A stretch of DNA of 64,000 nucleotides. It comes from Zoogloea oryzae (GTDB lineage Bacteria > Pseudomonadota > Gammaproteobacteria > Burkholderiales > Rhodocyclaceae). Below the pieces are notes generated by a model. That model saw only the letters and a program-made list of their open reading frames with translations. It searched no databases and was not told where the DNA came from. The DNA is taken from positions 1 to 64,000 of the forward strand of contig NZ_BSPX01000003.1 in NCBI RefSeq assembly GCF_030161255.1. The letters run 5' to 3'. Of the stretch, positions 7,018 through 17,233 are shown in pieces. The position numbers and the translations under genes are program-made. Position 1 is the stretch's first letter, and the number at the start of each line of letters is the position of its first letter.

Positions 7018-8265
7018 ATGAGCCTCGACCCAGGATGCGCCGCCCCCCGCCAGACGCTGACCGTCCCTGAAGCGCGCCGGACCATCCTCGACGCCGTGGC
7101 ACCGGTGGGCGGCCACGAATGCGTGGCCCTGCGGGCCAGCCTGGGCCGCCCCCTGGCGCGGGATGTGATCGCCCCGTGCAACGTGCCGGCCCACGACAAC
7201 TCGGCGATGGACGGCTACGCCGTGCGGGCCGAAGACCTGCCCGCCGACGGCGAGGTGTCGCTGCAGGTGGTGGGCACCGCCTACGCCGGGCGGGGCTTTT
7301 CCGGCATCGTCGGGCGCGGCCAGGCGGTGCGGATCATGACCGGCGGCGTGATGCCGATGGGCGCCGACAGCGTGGTGGTGCAGGAGGTAGTGGGCGTCGA
7401 CGGCGAGCGCATCACCGTGCCCGGCGGCTTGCGGCTCGGGCAGAACGTGCGCCGCGCCGGCGAGGATCTGGCCGAAGGCGGCGTGGCGATCCCCCGCGGC
7501 AAGCGCATGGGCCCCGCCGAGCTGGGCCTTGCCGCATCCCTCGGGCTGGCGGAGGTGGCCGTCACCCGGTGCCTGCGGGTGGCGTTCTTCTCGACCGGCG
7601 ACGAGCTCGCCAGCGTCGGCCGCCCCCTCGCCCCGGGCGAGGTCTATGACTCGAACCGCTACACCCTCCACGGCGCCCTCGCCCGCCTGGGCTGCGAGCT
7701 GATCGACATGGGCGTGGTGCCCGACCGGCCGGACGAACTCGAGGCCGCCTTCCTCACCGCGGCCGGCAGCGCCGACGTGGTGCTGACCACCGGCGGCGTG
7801 TCGGTGGGCGAAGCCGATTTCATCCGGGATCTGATGCAACGCCTGGGCGAAGTGGGTTTCTGGAAGATCGACATCAAGCCGGGCCGTCCGATGGCCTTCG
7901 GGCGCATCGGCAAAGCCTGGATGTTCGGCCTGCCGGGCAACCCGGTGGCGGTGATGGTGACCTTCTACCAGTTCGTGCAGGACGCCCTGCTCAAGCTCTC
8001 TGGCGTCGATCCGCTGCCTGAGCGGCCGCTGATGCCGGCCGTGTGCGTGGCGCCGGTGCGCAAGCTGGCGGGCCGCTGCGAATTCCTGCGCGGCCGGCTG
8101 TTTGCCGAGGACGGCGTGTGGAAGGTGAAGCCGGCGTCGGCCCAGGGCTCGGGGGTGCTGCGCTCGCTCTCCGAGGCCAACTGCTTCATCGTGATCGACG
8201 AGACCCGCGGCGACGTGACGGCCGGCGAGACCGTGCCGGTGCAGCTCTTCGAGGGCCTGATCTGA
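7018..8265 (+). CDS. moeA: Molybdopterin molybdenumtransferase MoeA (cofactor metal insertion)
   Basis: A 415-aa MoeA. It inserts the metal into adenylated molybdopterin, the last common step of molybdenum or tungsten cofactor synthesis. Visible hallmarks are the N-terminal DNSAMDGYAVR motif, RIMTGGVMPMGADSVV, the domain III STGDEL and TTGGVSVGEADF, and KPGRPMAFG and FGLPGNPVAV. The start is the ATG at 7018 with AGGAG seven bases upstream; longer open frames upstream have no ribosome site. It is transcribed away from the aor-tup operon, so a tungsten-preferring MoeA is plausible but not shown. It converges on the CapA-like gene with a 6-bp gap. Confidence 0.93.
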   Translation: MSLDPGCAAPRQTLTVPEARRTILDAVAPVGGHECVALRASLGRPLARDVIAPCNVPAHDNSAMDGYAVRAEDLPADGEVSLQVVGTAYAGRGFSGIVGRGQAVRIMTGGVMPMGADSVVVQEVVGVDGERITVPGGLRLGQNVRRAGEDLAEGGVAIPRGKRMGPAELGLAASLGLAEVAVTRCLRVAFFSTGDELASVGRPLAPGEVYDSNRYTLHGALARLGCELIDMGVVPDRPDELEAAFLTAAGSADVVLTTGGVSVGEADFIRDLMQRLGEVGFWKIDIKPGRPMAFGRIGKAWMFGLPGNPVAVMVTFYQFVQDALLKLSGVDPLPERPLMPAVCVAPVRKLAGRCEFLRGRLFAEDGVWKVKPASAQGSGVLRSLSEANCFIVIDETRGDVTAGETVPVQLFEGLI

Positions 8266-8271
8266 CGTCGC

Positions 8272-9243
8272 TCAGGGGTTGCGGCAGGCGCCCACGACGC
8301 GATCGCCCCGCCGGCCGCAGGGCGTGACGGCGCCAGTTGCGGGCGACGGTACGCCTTCTCCATCCATCCGCGCTTCAAAGGTGCGCCATTCGGCCACGCC
8401 GCGTCGGTCGAGCTCCAGCCGCAGCAGCCAGCCCACCCGCCCGGCGGGGACATCGTCAAAGCCGTCGAACACGAAGTTGCCCAGACTGTAGATGATGGGC
8501 TTGCCGCGATAAAGCTCTGCCCCTTGCGTGACGTGGGGGTGCCCGCCCACCACCGCCGCGGCGCCGGCGTCGATCATTCGCCGGGCCAGCGCACGCTGGC
8601 GGGCCGAGGGTTCGGGCTCGCGCTCCCAGCCCCAGTGCATGAAAGGGATCACCAGATCGGCCCCGGCCTTGCGGGCGGCGCGGATGTCGGCGATCACGTG
8701 ACTGTCCTCGCTCCAGGCGATGCCGGGGTGGTCGGCGCCCGCCTCGAACACCCGCGGCTTGAATTCGTTGTAGCCGAGCACGGCGATGCGCAGCCCCTTG
8801 CGCTCGATCCACAGGGGCGCGTGGGCCTCGACCAGATTGCGCCCGCCCCCGAAGCGGCGGATGCCGGCGCCATCCAGCAGGGCCATCGTTTCGGTGAAGG
8901 CCCCCGGGCCATAGTCGCCCGAGTGGTTGTTGGCCAGCGACACCGCATCGAAGCGCCCCTGCAGCACCGACAGCACCCGCGGATGGGCGCGGAAGCTGTA
9001 GATCTTGTTGTCCAGCGGCGCGCCGGTGGTGGCCACCGGGCATTCCAGGTTGGCGATGCGGTAGTCCGCACCCGCCAGCAGCGGCGCGACCGCCGCGAGA
9101 GGATCGCGCCCGTCGGCCACCACCCGGCCCGGGCCGTCGTCGAGCATCACGTCGCCAGCGAAGATCAGGCTCAGGCTTTCGGCCGCGGCGGCCGGCGCCA
9201 GGGCGATCAGCGCGGTGGCGGCCAGCAGGCGTCGCAGGCTCAT
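8272..9243 (-). CDS. CapA/PgsA-family metallophosphatase-like protein, exported
   Basis: A 323-aa protein of the CapA (poly-gamma-glutamate synthesis) family, which has a calcineurin-like phosphoesterase fold. It begins with a signal peptide (about residues 1-21), then LIFAGDVMLDD, ANLECPV, LANNHSGDYG, the acidic and histidine segment FMHWGWE, and GGHPHVTQG, which supply the metal-binding residues. The substrate is not evident. No capsule or polyglutamate genes lie nearby, so a role in polyglutamate synthesis should not be assumed. Its ATG overlaps the stop of the upstream secreted protein by 4 bp. Confidence 0.82.
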   Translation of the reverse strand: MSLRRLLAATALIALAPAAAAESLSLIFAGDVMLDDGPGRVVADGRDPLAAVAPLLAGADYRIANLECPVATTGAPLDNKIYSFRAHPRVLSVLQGRFDAVSLANNHSGDYGPGAFTETMALLDGAGIRRFGGGRNLVEAHAPLWIERKGLRIAVLGYNEFKPRVFEAGADHPGIAWSEDSHVIADIRAARKAGADLVIPFMHWGWEREPEPSARQRALARRMIDAGAAAVVGGHPHVTQGAELYRGKPIIYSLGNFVFDGFDDVPAGRVGWLLRLELDRRGVAEWRTFEARMDGEGVPSPATGAVTPCGRRGDRVVGACRNP

Positions 9244-9644
9244 TTCCGCCCTCCCCCCGCGACTTCGCACCAGTATTCGAGTTCGCTGTCCCGCCGGGGC
9301 TCGTAGACCCGCTGCAGCCCGGTGAAGCCATACGCGCCGCGATTGGCGAGGGGCAGCGGATGGGTCGACTGGTGGATGAGCGTCGGGCCGTGATCGAGAT
9401 CGGCGTAGGTGTAGATCTTCACGGCCGCCAGCTCGCGGGGCTGGCCCTCGAACACCACCCGGAACAGGAAGTGGCTGCCGATCGGTTCGCTCCCGACGCC
9501 GTAGGGCGAGGCCACCGGACGAGCCACGTGCAGGCGCGTCTCGCCCCCGTAGGTGGTGTGGCAATGGATGCGCGCGGCGGCTTCGGCCACGCCGGGCGCG
9601 ACGCTGACGGCCAGGGCGAGGAGCGGGATCGGGAGTCGAATCAT
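9240..9644 (-). CDS. Small secreted protein of unknown function
   Basis: A 134-aa protein I do not recognise. It starts with a clear signal peptide (MIRLPIPLLALAVSV, cleavage near GVAEAAA at about residue 22). The mature part has two well-separated cysteines (IHCHTTYGG near the start, EYWCEV at the end) that could form a disulfide in the periplasm. The ATG at 9644 is preferred to an in-frame TTG at 9659 because it begins the signal peptide. It overlaps the CapA-like gene by 4 bp, so the two are probably produced together. The prpE terminator lies just upstream, so this pair likely has its own promoter. Confidence 0.7.
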   Translation of the reverse strand: MIRLPIPLLALAVSVAPGVAEAAARIHCHTTYGGETRLHVARPVASPYGVGSEPIGSHFLFRVVFEGQPRELAAVKIYTYADLDHGPTLIHQSTHPLPLANRGAYGFTGLQRVYEPRRDSELEYWCEVAGGGRK

Positions 9645-9660
9645 GTGTCGTGTTGCCAAG

Positions 9661-9691
9661 AAAAAAGCCGACCGCGGATTGGGCGGTCGGC
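9661..9691 (-). terminator. Rho-independent terminator after prpE
   Basis: On the minus strand a 9-bp stem (GCCGACCGC/GCGGTCGGC, 9667-9691) with a 7-nt loop is followed by six Ts (9661-9666). It lies 25 bp downstream of the prpE stop codon. Confidence 0.88.
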
Positions 9692-9715
9692 TTCTGGTGC
9701 TGACTGGAAGCGGGA

Positions 9716-11608
9716 TCAGGCGGTGAGGGCTGCCTTGATCTGTTCCAGGGTGCTCGGGTCTTCGATGGTGGTCAGATCGCCCGGATCACGGCCTTCAGCC
9801 AGCGCCTGGATCGAACGACGGAGCATCTTGCCGGAGCGGGTCTTGGGCAGACCGGAGATGAAGTGCACGCGGGCCGGGCGAGCGATGGCGCCGAGGCTGC
9901 CGTCCACGATCTTCATCACGGCCTTTTCGAGGGCCACGACCTTCTCGGGGGTGTCGATGGTGGTCGGGTCCTTCACGACGGCGAAAGCCATCGGCATCTG
10001 GCCCTTGAGCTGGTCGGCCACGCCCACCACCGCCACTTCGGCGATAGCCGGGTGGGACTGCACCGCTTCCTCGATCTCGCGGGTGCCGAGACGGTGACCG
10101 GCGACGTTGATCACGTCATCGGTACGGCCGAGGATCTTGTAGTAGCCGGCGTCGTCCTTGATGCCCCAGTCGAAGCTGGAGTAGACCATCGGGTCCTGGA
10201 ACAGCGTGAAGTAGGTGGACACGAAGCGCTTGTCGTCGCCCCACACGGTGGACAGGCAGCCCGGCGGCAGCGGCGGCACGACGCCGACGATGCCCTTCTC
10301 GTTGGGGCCGCACTCGGAGCCGTCGTCGCGGAACAGGCGCACGTCGTAGCCGTACACCGGGAAGCCCGGGGAGCCCAGCTGCACGTCGTGCTTCTCGACG
10401 CCCGGCATCAGCGACAGCATCGCCCAGCCGGTTTCGGTCTGCCAGTAGTGGTCGATGACCTGGATGCCCAGCTCGTCCATCATCCACTGGTGGGAGGTCT
10501 CGTCCATCGGCTCGCCGGCGCAGTAGAGGGCGCGCAGCTTGGAGAGGTCGTACTTCTTGAGGAAGGCCGGGTCCTGCTTCTTGAGCACGCGGATGGCGGT
10601 CGGGGCGCTGAACATCACGGTGACTTCCTGCTCCTGGCAGATCTTCCACCAGATGCCGGCGTCCGGGCGCAGCGGGGTGCCTTCGTACATGATCGTGGCC
10701 ATGCCGGCGATCAGCGGGCCGTAGATGATGTAGCTGTGACCCACCACCCAGCCGATGTCGGACGTGGAGAAGAAGGTCTCGCCCGCGTTGCCGCAGTAGA
10801 TGTGCTTCATCGAGGCGGCCAGCGCCACAGCGTAGCCGCCGGTGTCACGCTGCACGCCCTTCGGCTTGCCGGTGGTGCCGGAGGTGTACAGGATGTAGCT
10901 GGGTTCGGAGGACTCGAGCCAGGTGACCGGCACGTTGGCGTCCATGTGGGCGGCGCGCAGGGTGGCGTAATCCACGTCGCGGCCTTCGACCACGACCATC
11001 TCTTTGTCGAGGCCACGGTTGACCATCAGCACCTTGGCGGGCTTATGCTCGGCCAGGCTGATGGCTTCGTCCAGCAGGTGCTTGTAGGGCACCGGACGGC
11101 CGCCGCGCATGCCGGCGTCGGCGGAGACGATCACGGTGGGCTTGGCATCGTCGATGCGGGTGGCCAGCGAGTGGGAGGCGAAACCGCCGAACACCACCGA
11201 GTGGATCGCGCCGATGCGGGCACAGGCCAGCATCGCGAAGCAGGCTTCTGCGATCATCGGCATGTAGATCAGGACGCGGTCGCCCTTCTTGACGCCGAGG
11301 CTCTGGTAGATCGCCGCCATGCGCATGACTTCGGTGCGCAGTTCGGAGAACGAATAGGTTTTCTCCTCGTCCGTCTCGGTGGAGATGTAAACCAGCGCCT
11401 TGCCGTTGGGGTTGCTTTCCGCGTGACGGTCGACGGCGTTGTAGCAGAGGTTGGTTTCACCGCCCTTGAACCACTTGACGAACGGCGGGTTGGAGAAGTC
11501 GTAGATCTGCTCGGGCTGCTTGTTCCAGTGGATCAGCTCGGCCTGCTCGCCCCAGAAGCCGTTGCGGTCTTCGATGGAGCGCTTGTGAAATTCCTTGTAT
11601 GAAGCCAT
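9716..11608 (-). CDS. prpE: Propionyl-CoA synthetase PrpE
   Basis: A 630-aa acyl-CoA synthetase of the ANL superfamily that activates propionate with ATP and CoA. Core motifs are YTSGTTGKPKGVQRDTGG (AMP-binding P-loop), YWQTETGW, the hinge GRTDDVINVAGHRLGT and the catalytic lysine region KTRSGKMLRR. The stretch GVQRDTGGYAVALA and the N-terminal SYKEFHKRS are characteristic of PrpE rather than of acetyl-CoA synthetase Acs, although some acetate activity is common. The ATG at 11608 has GGGGGAGGA upstream. It is third in an apparent acuI-regulator-prpE operon and ends in a clear terminator. Confidence 0.88.
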   Translation of the reverse strand: MASYKEFHKRSIEDRNGFWGEQAELIHWNKQPEQIYDFSNPPFVKWFKGGETNLCYNAVDRHAESNPNGKALVYISTETDEEKTYSFSELRTEVMRMAAIYQSLGVKKGDRVLIYMPMIAEACFAMLACARIGAIHSVVFGGFASHSLATRIDDAKPTVIVSADAGMRGGRPVPYKHLLDEAISLAEHKPAKVLMVNRGLDKEMVVVEGRDVDYATLRAAHMDANVPVTWLESSEPSYILYTSGTTGKPKGVQRDTGGYAVALAASMKHIYCGNAGETFFSTSDIGWVVGHSYIIYGPLIAGMATIMYEGTPLRPDAGIWWKICQEQEVTVMFSAPTAIRVLKKQDPAFLKKYDLSKLRALYCAGEPMDETSHQWMMDELGIQVIDHYWQTETGWAMLSLMPGVEKHDVQLGSPGFPVYGYDVRLFRDDGSECGPNEKGIVGVVPPLPPGCLSTVWGDDKRFVSTYFTLFQDPMVYSSFDWGIKDDAGYYKILGRTDDVINVAGHRLGTREIEEAVQSHPAIAEVAVVGVADQLKGQMPMAFAVVKDPTTIDTPEKVVALEKAVMKIVDGSLGAIARPARVHFISGLPKTRSGKMLRRSIQALAEGRDPGDLTTIEDPSTLEQIKAALTA

Positions 11609-11670
11609 GGGTTCCTCCCCCAAATAAAGTCCGAACATGGGCAGCGGCGGCGGTGCGTCATGGCGCCCGC

Positions 11671-12852
11671 TCAGTCGTTGTGGTGCGCTGCCGTTTCCAG
11701 GCCGGCTTCTGCGACGCGTGCGAGGGTGGCAAGCGGCAGACCGGACGGGTGCTCGGATTCTATCAATTCCAGCAGAGGAAGGAGGGTCCGGATGGCATCC
11801 GGGAGTTTACTGCGCAGCGCGGCATCCGGCCCGGTGGTGGCCAGGTGCTGCAATAGCTGATCGATGCTCACCGGCGGGCGGGCCGGCGGTGCGAGCAGGT
11901 CGGGGGTCACCTCGCCGTTGTCGCCGATCACCCGGTTGCCCCCGGCAAGCTGCCCGGCGGTGAGGCGCTCGACGGCGATGCCGATCAGGTGGCTGACAGT
12001 CTGCTGCAGTTCGGGATCGGCGGCCGCGATGCCCATGGTCAGGCGGATGCGGATGCGCTCCTCCCGATAGGTCATCACGATGTGCTCGATCGCCCCGCGC
12101 AGGCGCATCGCAAAGCCGCAGGCGCCAAGCATGTCGGTGCTGGGCGAGACCACCGCAAAGCGCGCCGGGGCCAGTTCGGCCACGGTGTCTTCCTTGCGCA
12201 GCTTGGTGGCCATGATCTTCGACAGCTTGCGATTGACCAGCTGCGCCACGTGGGCGCCGTAGCGGGCCACGAGGGTGTCGAACTGGTCGATCTCGATGAC
12301 CATCACCGACAGGGCGCCATGCTTGCGCTGGGCGAGCGAGAGCTCCTGGGAGGCGTGGTAGTGCAGATAAGACTGGGTGGCGAGCCCGGAGGCGGGGTCG
12401 ACCGGACTGGCGGTGGCCAGCGCGGCGCGGCTTTCCTCGAGATCGCGCTGGGTGCGGGCAAGCTGGGTGAGCGCCTCGAGGCGCGCCAGGAGCTCGATGT
12501 TGCCGATGCTCTTGGAGATGAAGTCGGTGGCGCCGGCGCTCTTGGCCTTGACGCGCACGTCCGGCTCGTCGTCGCCGGAGATGACCACCACCGGCAGGGT
12601 GTTGATGCGCGACAGGCGCGAGGAGCGGATGCGTTCCAGCAGGCCGTAGCCATCGAGGTTGGGCATCCCGATGTCGGTGATCACCGCCTGGATGGTCGGG
12701 TCGACCAGCAGCGTCCGCCAGCCGGCCTCCCCGTCCGCTTCCTCACGTACATCAAAGCGGTCCCTCACGTGCCGGATGATCGATGCTCTGACCATCCGGG
12801 AATCGTCAATGATCAGAACACGCGGCAGGGCCTGATCGGTTGAATCGTTCAT
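11671..12852 (-). CDS. Response regulator with a degenerate GGDEF domain
   Basis: A 393-aa protein with an N-terminal receiver domain (residues about 10-130) and a GGDEF-fold domain (about 150-310), then a 70-residue tail. The receiver looks competent: acidic pair D16/D17, phosphoacceptor D60 in VITDIGMP, and the conserved lysine in FISKS. The GGDEF active-site loop is replaced by LAPAR (in AELAPARFAVV), so diguanylate cyclase activity is unlikely. The domain may bind a ligand or protein instead. There is no DNA-binding domain. It lies 24 bp after acuI and 62 bp before prpE on the same strand, which suggests co-transcription. No histidine kinase is adjacent. Confidence 0.8.
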   Translation of the reverse strand: MNDSTDQALPRVLIIDDSRMVRASIIRHVRDRFDVREEADGEAGWRTLLVDPTIQAVITDIGMPNLDGYGLLERIRSSRLSRINTLPVVVISGDDEPDVRVKAKSAGATDFISKSIGNIELLARLEALTQLARTQRDLEESRAALATASPVDPASGLATQSYLHYHASQELSLAQRKHGALSVMVIEIDQFDTLVARYGAHVAQLVNRKLSKIMATKLRKEDTVAELAPARFAVVSPSTDMLGACGFAMRLRGAIEHIVMTYREERIRIRLTMGIAAADPELQQTVSHLIGIAVERLTAGQLAGGNRVIGDNGEVTPDLLAPPARPPVSIDQLLQHLATTGPDAALRSKLPDAIRTLLPLLELIESEHPSGLPLATLARVAEAGLETAAHHND

Positions 12853-12876
12853 GCTGGGGACTCGCTGTTGGGGACT

Positions 12877-13884
12877 TCACCCCTTAACGGCAATCACCGT
12901 GCGCCCCTTGACCTTGCCGGCGATGAAGTCGTTAAAAACGCCCGGCAGTTCGGCAAACGGCACCGTGCGGGTCATGGCGGCGAGGTGGCGCGGCTTGAGA
13001 TCGCCCGCCAGGCGCTGCCACACGCGGGTACGGGTCGGCTCACCCATGTAGCCGGAGTCAACACCCAGCAGGCTCACGCCACGCAGGATGAACGGGAACA
13101 CCGTGGTGTCGAGCTTGATGCTCTGGGCGTTGCCGATGCTGGCCACGGTGCCGGCCTGCTTCATGGTCGAGAGCACCCAGGCGAGGATGTCACCGCCCAC
13201 GTTATCCACCGCGCCAGCCCACAGGCCCACGTCCAGCGGGCGGGTCTTGGCCGGGTCGATGGTGTCGCGCAGCTTGATCTCGGCCGCGCCGAGATCCTTG
13301 AGATAGGCCTCTTCGTGGGCTTTGCCGGTGAGGGCCACCACGTGATAACCAAGGCCCGCCAGCATGTCGATGGCGAGGCCGCCCACGCCGCCGCTGGCGC
13401 CGGTGACGATCACCGGGCCATTGGCGGGCGCCAGGCCGTTGTCTTCCATCCGCACGATACCCAGCGCGGCGGTGAAGCCGGCGGTGCCCAGCGCCATGGC
13501 GTCAAACAGCGACAGGCCGTCGGGGAGCGGCACCACCCAGCCGGCCGGCACGCGGGCGTACTGGGCGTAACCGCCGTGGTGAGCCACGCCGATGTCGTAG
13601 CTGGTGGCGATCACGGCGTCGCCCGGCTTGAAGCGCGGGTCGGCGCTCTCGACCACCGTCCCGCTCATGTCGATGCCGCCCACGCACGGGAAGCGCCGGA
13701 TGATCTTGCCGGTGCCGGTGGCGGCCAGTGCGTCCTTGTAATTGACGCTCGAATACGCCACTTCGATGAGAACCTCACCAGCATCGAGCTGGTCGACGGT
13801 GAGCGGCTCCATCGCGGCGAGCACCTTGCGGTTCTCGTCCTGCCGCAGAACAAAGGCCTGGAACGGGTTCGGGACGCTGGACAT
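12877..13884 (-). CDS. acuI: Acrylyl-CoA reductase AcuI (YhdH/YhfP family)
   Basis: A 335-aa medium-chain dehydrogenase/reductase of the zinc-free YhdH/YhfP group. It reduces acrylyl-CoA to propionyl-CoA with NADPH. The visible features are YSSVNYKDALAATG near residue 45, GIDMSGTV, the nucleotide-binding loop VTGASGGVGGLA near residue 160, and LLGVDSGYMG. No structural zinc cysteines are present. Its product is the same CoA ester made by PrpE, encoded two genes downstream, which supports the assignment over a generic quinone oxidoreductase. The ATG at 13884 has GAGGAGAG just upstream. Confidence 0.82.
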   Translation of the reverse strand: MSSVPNPFQAFVLRQDENRKVLAAMEPLTVDQLDAGEVLIEVAYSSVNYKDALAATGTGKIIRRFPCVGGIDMSGTVVESADPRFKPGDAVIATSYDIGVAHHGGYAQYARVPAGWVVPLPDGLSLFDAMALGTAGFTAALGIVRMEDNGLAPANGPVIVTGASGGVGGLAIDMLAGLGYHVVALTGKAHEEAYLKDLGAAEIKLRDTIDPAKTRPLDVGLWAGAVDNVGGDILAWVLSTMKQAGTVASIGNAQSIKLDTTVFPFILRGVSLLGVDSGYMGEPTRTRVWQRLAGDLKPRHLAAMTRTVPFAELPGVFNDFIAGKVKGRTVIAVKG

Positions 13885-14045
13885 GGTTTTGCTCTCCTCG
13901 TGAATGGATGCGCAGCGGCATCCTTATGTGTTGGTCGGCCGATTATAGCCTTGGCAACCCGCCTGCCAGCCCCGCGTTCCGCCCCGGGCCTCAATCCCGC
14001 GACCGTCCTGCCGTAAATGAGGTCATCACCCGCCGGAGCATGACA

Positions 14046-14930
14046 ATGGCCCTGATCCCACAGCCGTTCGACACCATCGACAGTTACATCGCCTTCTTCA
14101 GCCAGGAACCCCTGCCCGTGCTCAAGCACACGGTCAAGGAGCTGCAGGCGATGCTCGAACAGGAGGACAGCATCAACGGGCGAACAGTGGCCGCGCTGGT
14201 GCTGTCAGACCCGATGATGACGCTGAAGGTGCTGATCCACATCGAGGCCAACCGGCGCGCCCGGCAGAACCACGACATCACGACGATCGAGCGGGCGATC
14301 ATGATGATGGGCATCTCACCCTTCCTGCGCGACTTTGCCGACCAGCCGACCATCGAAGGCCAGATTGCCCAGCATCCGAAGGCCCTGGTGGGCGTACTGC
14401 GGGTGATCAGCCGCGCCCGCCGGGCGGCCCGCTATGCCCGCGACTGGGCGATCGTGCGCCATGATCTGGACGTGGATGAGGTGACGGTGGCGGCGCTGCT
14501 GTCGGAGGTCACCGAGATCCTGTGCTGGTGCTTCGCCCCGACCCTCACCCAGCAGGTGTATGAACTCCAGCGGGTCGACCGCGGGCTGCGCTCGGCGGTG
14601 GCCCAGCGCTCGGTATTCAACTTCTCGGCCAAGGAACTGCAGCTGGCGCTGGTGCGCCACTGGCACCTGCCCGACCTGCTGGTGTCGATGATGGACGAGC
14701 GATACATCGACAACGCCCGGGTGCGCACCGTGCAGCTGGCCAACAGCCTCGCCCGCCACACCGCCCAGGGTTGGGACAACCCGGCGATTCCCGACGATCT
14801 TTCGGCCATCGAGAAGCTGATCCACATCAGCCGCGAGAACCTGCTGGCCCGCCTGCAGGTGCCCCACGAGTCGATCGAGAACCTGCTGGCGGCCGGCGGA
14901 GACCCCGACCGCGCCCTGCCTCAGGCCTGA
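14046..14930 (+). CDS. HDOD-domain protein
   Basis: A 294-aa cytoplasmic protein of the HDOD family, a metal-independent relative of HD phosphohydrolases found in bacterial signalling. The pattern VLSDPMMTLKVLIHIEANRR, then ITTIERAIMMMGISPFLRDF, matches the conserved DP and Ai-x-lG elements near residues 55-100. Later helices (KELQLALVRHWHLPDLLVSMMDE) are also typical. No output or DNA-binding domain is attached. The ATG at 14046 has GGAG nine bases upstream; an ATG at 14040 is possible. It is divergent from acuI and converges on uup with a 6-bp gap. The signalling partner is unknown. Confidence 0.75.
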   Translation: MALIPQPFDTIDSYIAFFSQEPLPVLKHTVKELQAMLEQEDSINGRTVAALVLSDPMMTLKVLIHIEANRRARQNHDITTIERAIMMMGISPFLRDFADQPTIEGQIAQHPKALVGVLRVISRARRAARYARDWAIVRHDLDVDEVTVAALLSEVTEILCWCFAPTLTQQVYELQRVDRGLRSAVAQRSVFNFSAKELQLALVRHWHLPDLLVSMMDERYIDNARVRTVQLANSLARHTAQGWDNPAIPDDLSAIEKLIHISRENLLARLQVPHESIENLLAAGGDPDRALPQA

Positions 14931-14936
14931 CCGGGC

Positions 14937-16850
<1,914 letters not shown>

Positions 16851-16980
16851 GGCGAATCCGGGAGGCTGGCGCAGGAAAGCTGCGGATTCTACCCTGCCAG
16901 GCCGCCCGGAGCCCTTTCCGGCGGCTACCGGGCAGCACGAGGGCTGTCTGCAAGTGCGTCACACACCCCGCAAAACATGC

Positions 16981-17009
16981 TTGACGAACGATCGGTCAAT
17001 CTGTTTAAT
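16981..17009 (+). promoter_or_regulatory. Promoter of the hemP-bfd-bfr unit
   Basis: TTGACG at 16981-16986 (-35, five of six consensus bases) and TTTAAT at 17004-17009 (-10, five of six) are separated by 17 bp. The predicted start is near 17016. The -10 element runs into a Fur-like box, suggesting repression by iron-loaded Fur. Confidence 0.65.
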
Positions 17010-17027
17010 ACGAATTGTTCTCATTTG
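17006..17027. promoter_or_regulatory. Fur-box-like operator
   Basis: The sequence TTAATACGAATTGTTCTCAT (17006-17025) is an imperfect inverted repeat of the form AATnnGAAnTnnTTCTCATT, similar to betaproteobacterial Fur sites. It overlaps the -10 region of the promoter for hemP, a gene commonly controlled by iron. Binding by Fur is inferred. Confidence 0.6.
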
Positions 17028-17041
17028 CTTTAACAACTACC

Positions 17042-17233
17042 GTGACAACCCCTGACGAAACAGCCAAGGCTGCGCATCACCCAGAGGCCCCACGGGTACA
17101 AGCCGGTCACATGGACACGCCGATCCGGAGCAAGGATCTGTTCGATAACCGCAGCTGCATCTTCATCGAACACGAAGGCATGATTTATGCGTTGCGTACC
17201 ACACGTGCCGGCAAACTGATTCTCACAAAATGA
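17042..17233 (+). CDS. hemP: Hemin uptake protein HemP/HmuP family
   Basis: A small basic protein (63 aa from the GTG at 17042) whose C-terminus, IFIEHEGMIYALRTTRAGKL followed by ILTK, is the diagnostic HemP/HmuP motif. In related bacteria HmuP is needed for expression of haem receptors. The start is uncertain: the GTG lies 26 nt after the predicted transcription start, while an ATG at 17111 would leave only the 40-aa conserved core; neither has a strong ribosome site. No haem transporter genes are present in the window. It overlaps the next small gene by 4 bp. Confidence 0.75.
   Translation: MTTPDETAKAAHHPEAPRVQAGHMDTPIRSKDLFDNRSCIFIEHEGMIYALRTTRAGKLILTK

Noticed and set aside
9716..11608. 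Acetyl-CoA synthetase Acs
   Set aside because: The AMP-binding region reads GVQRDTGGYAVALA and the N-terminus SYKEFHKRS, which fit propionyl-CoA synthetase; linkage to acuI agrees.
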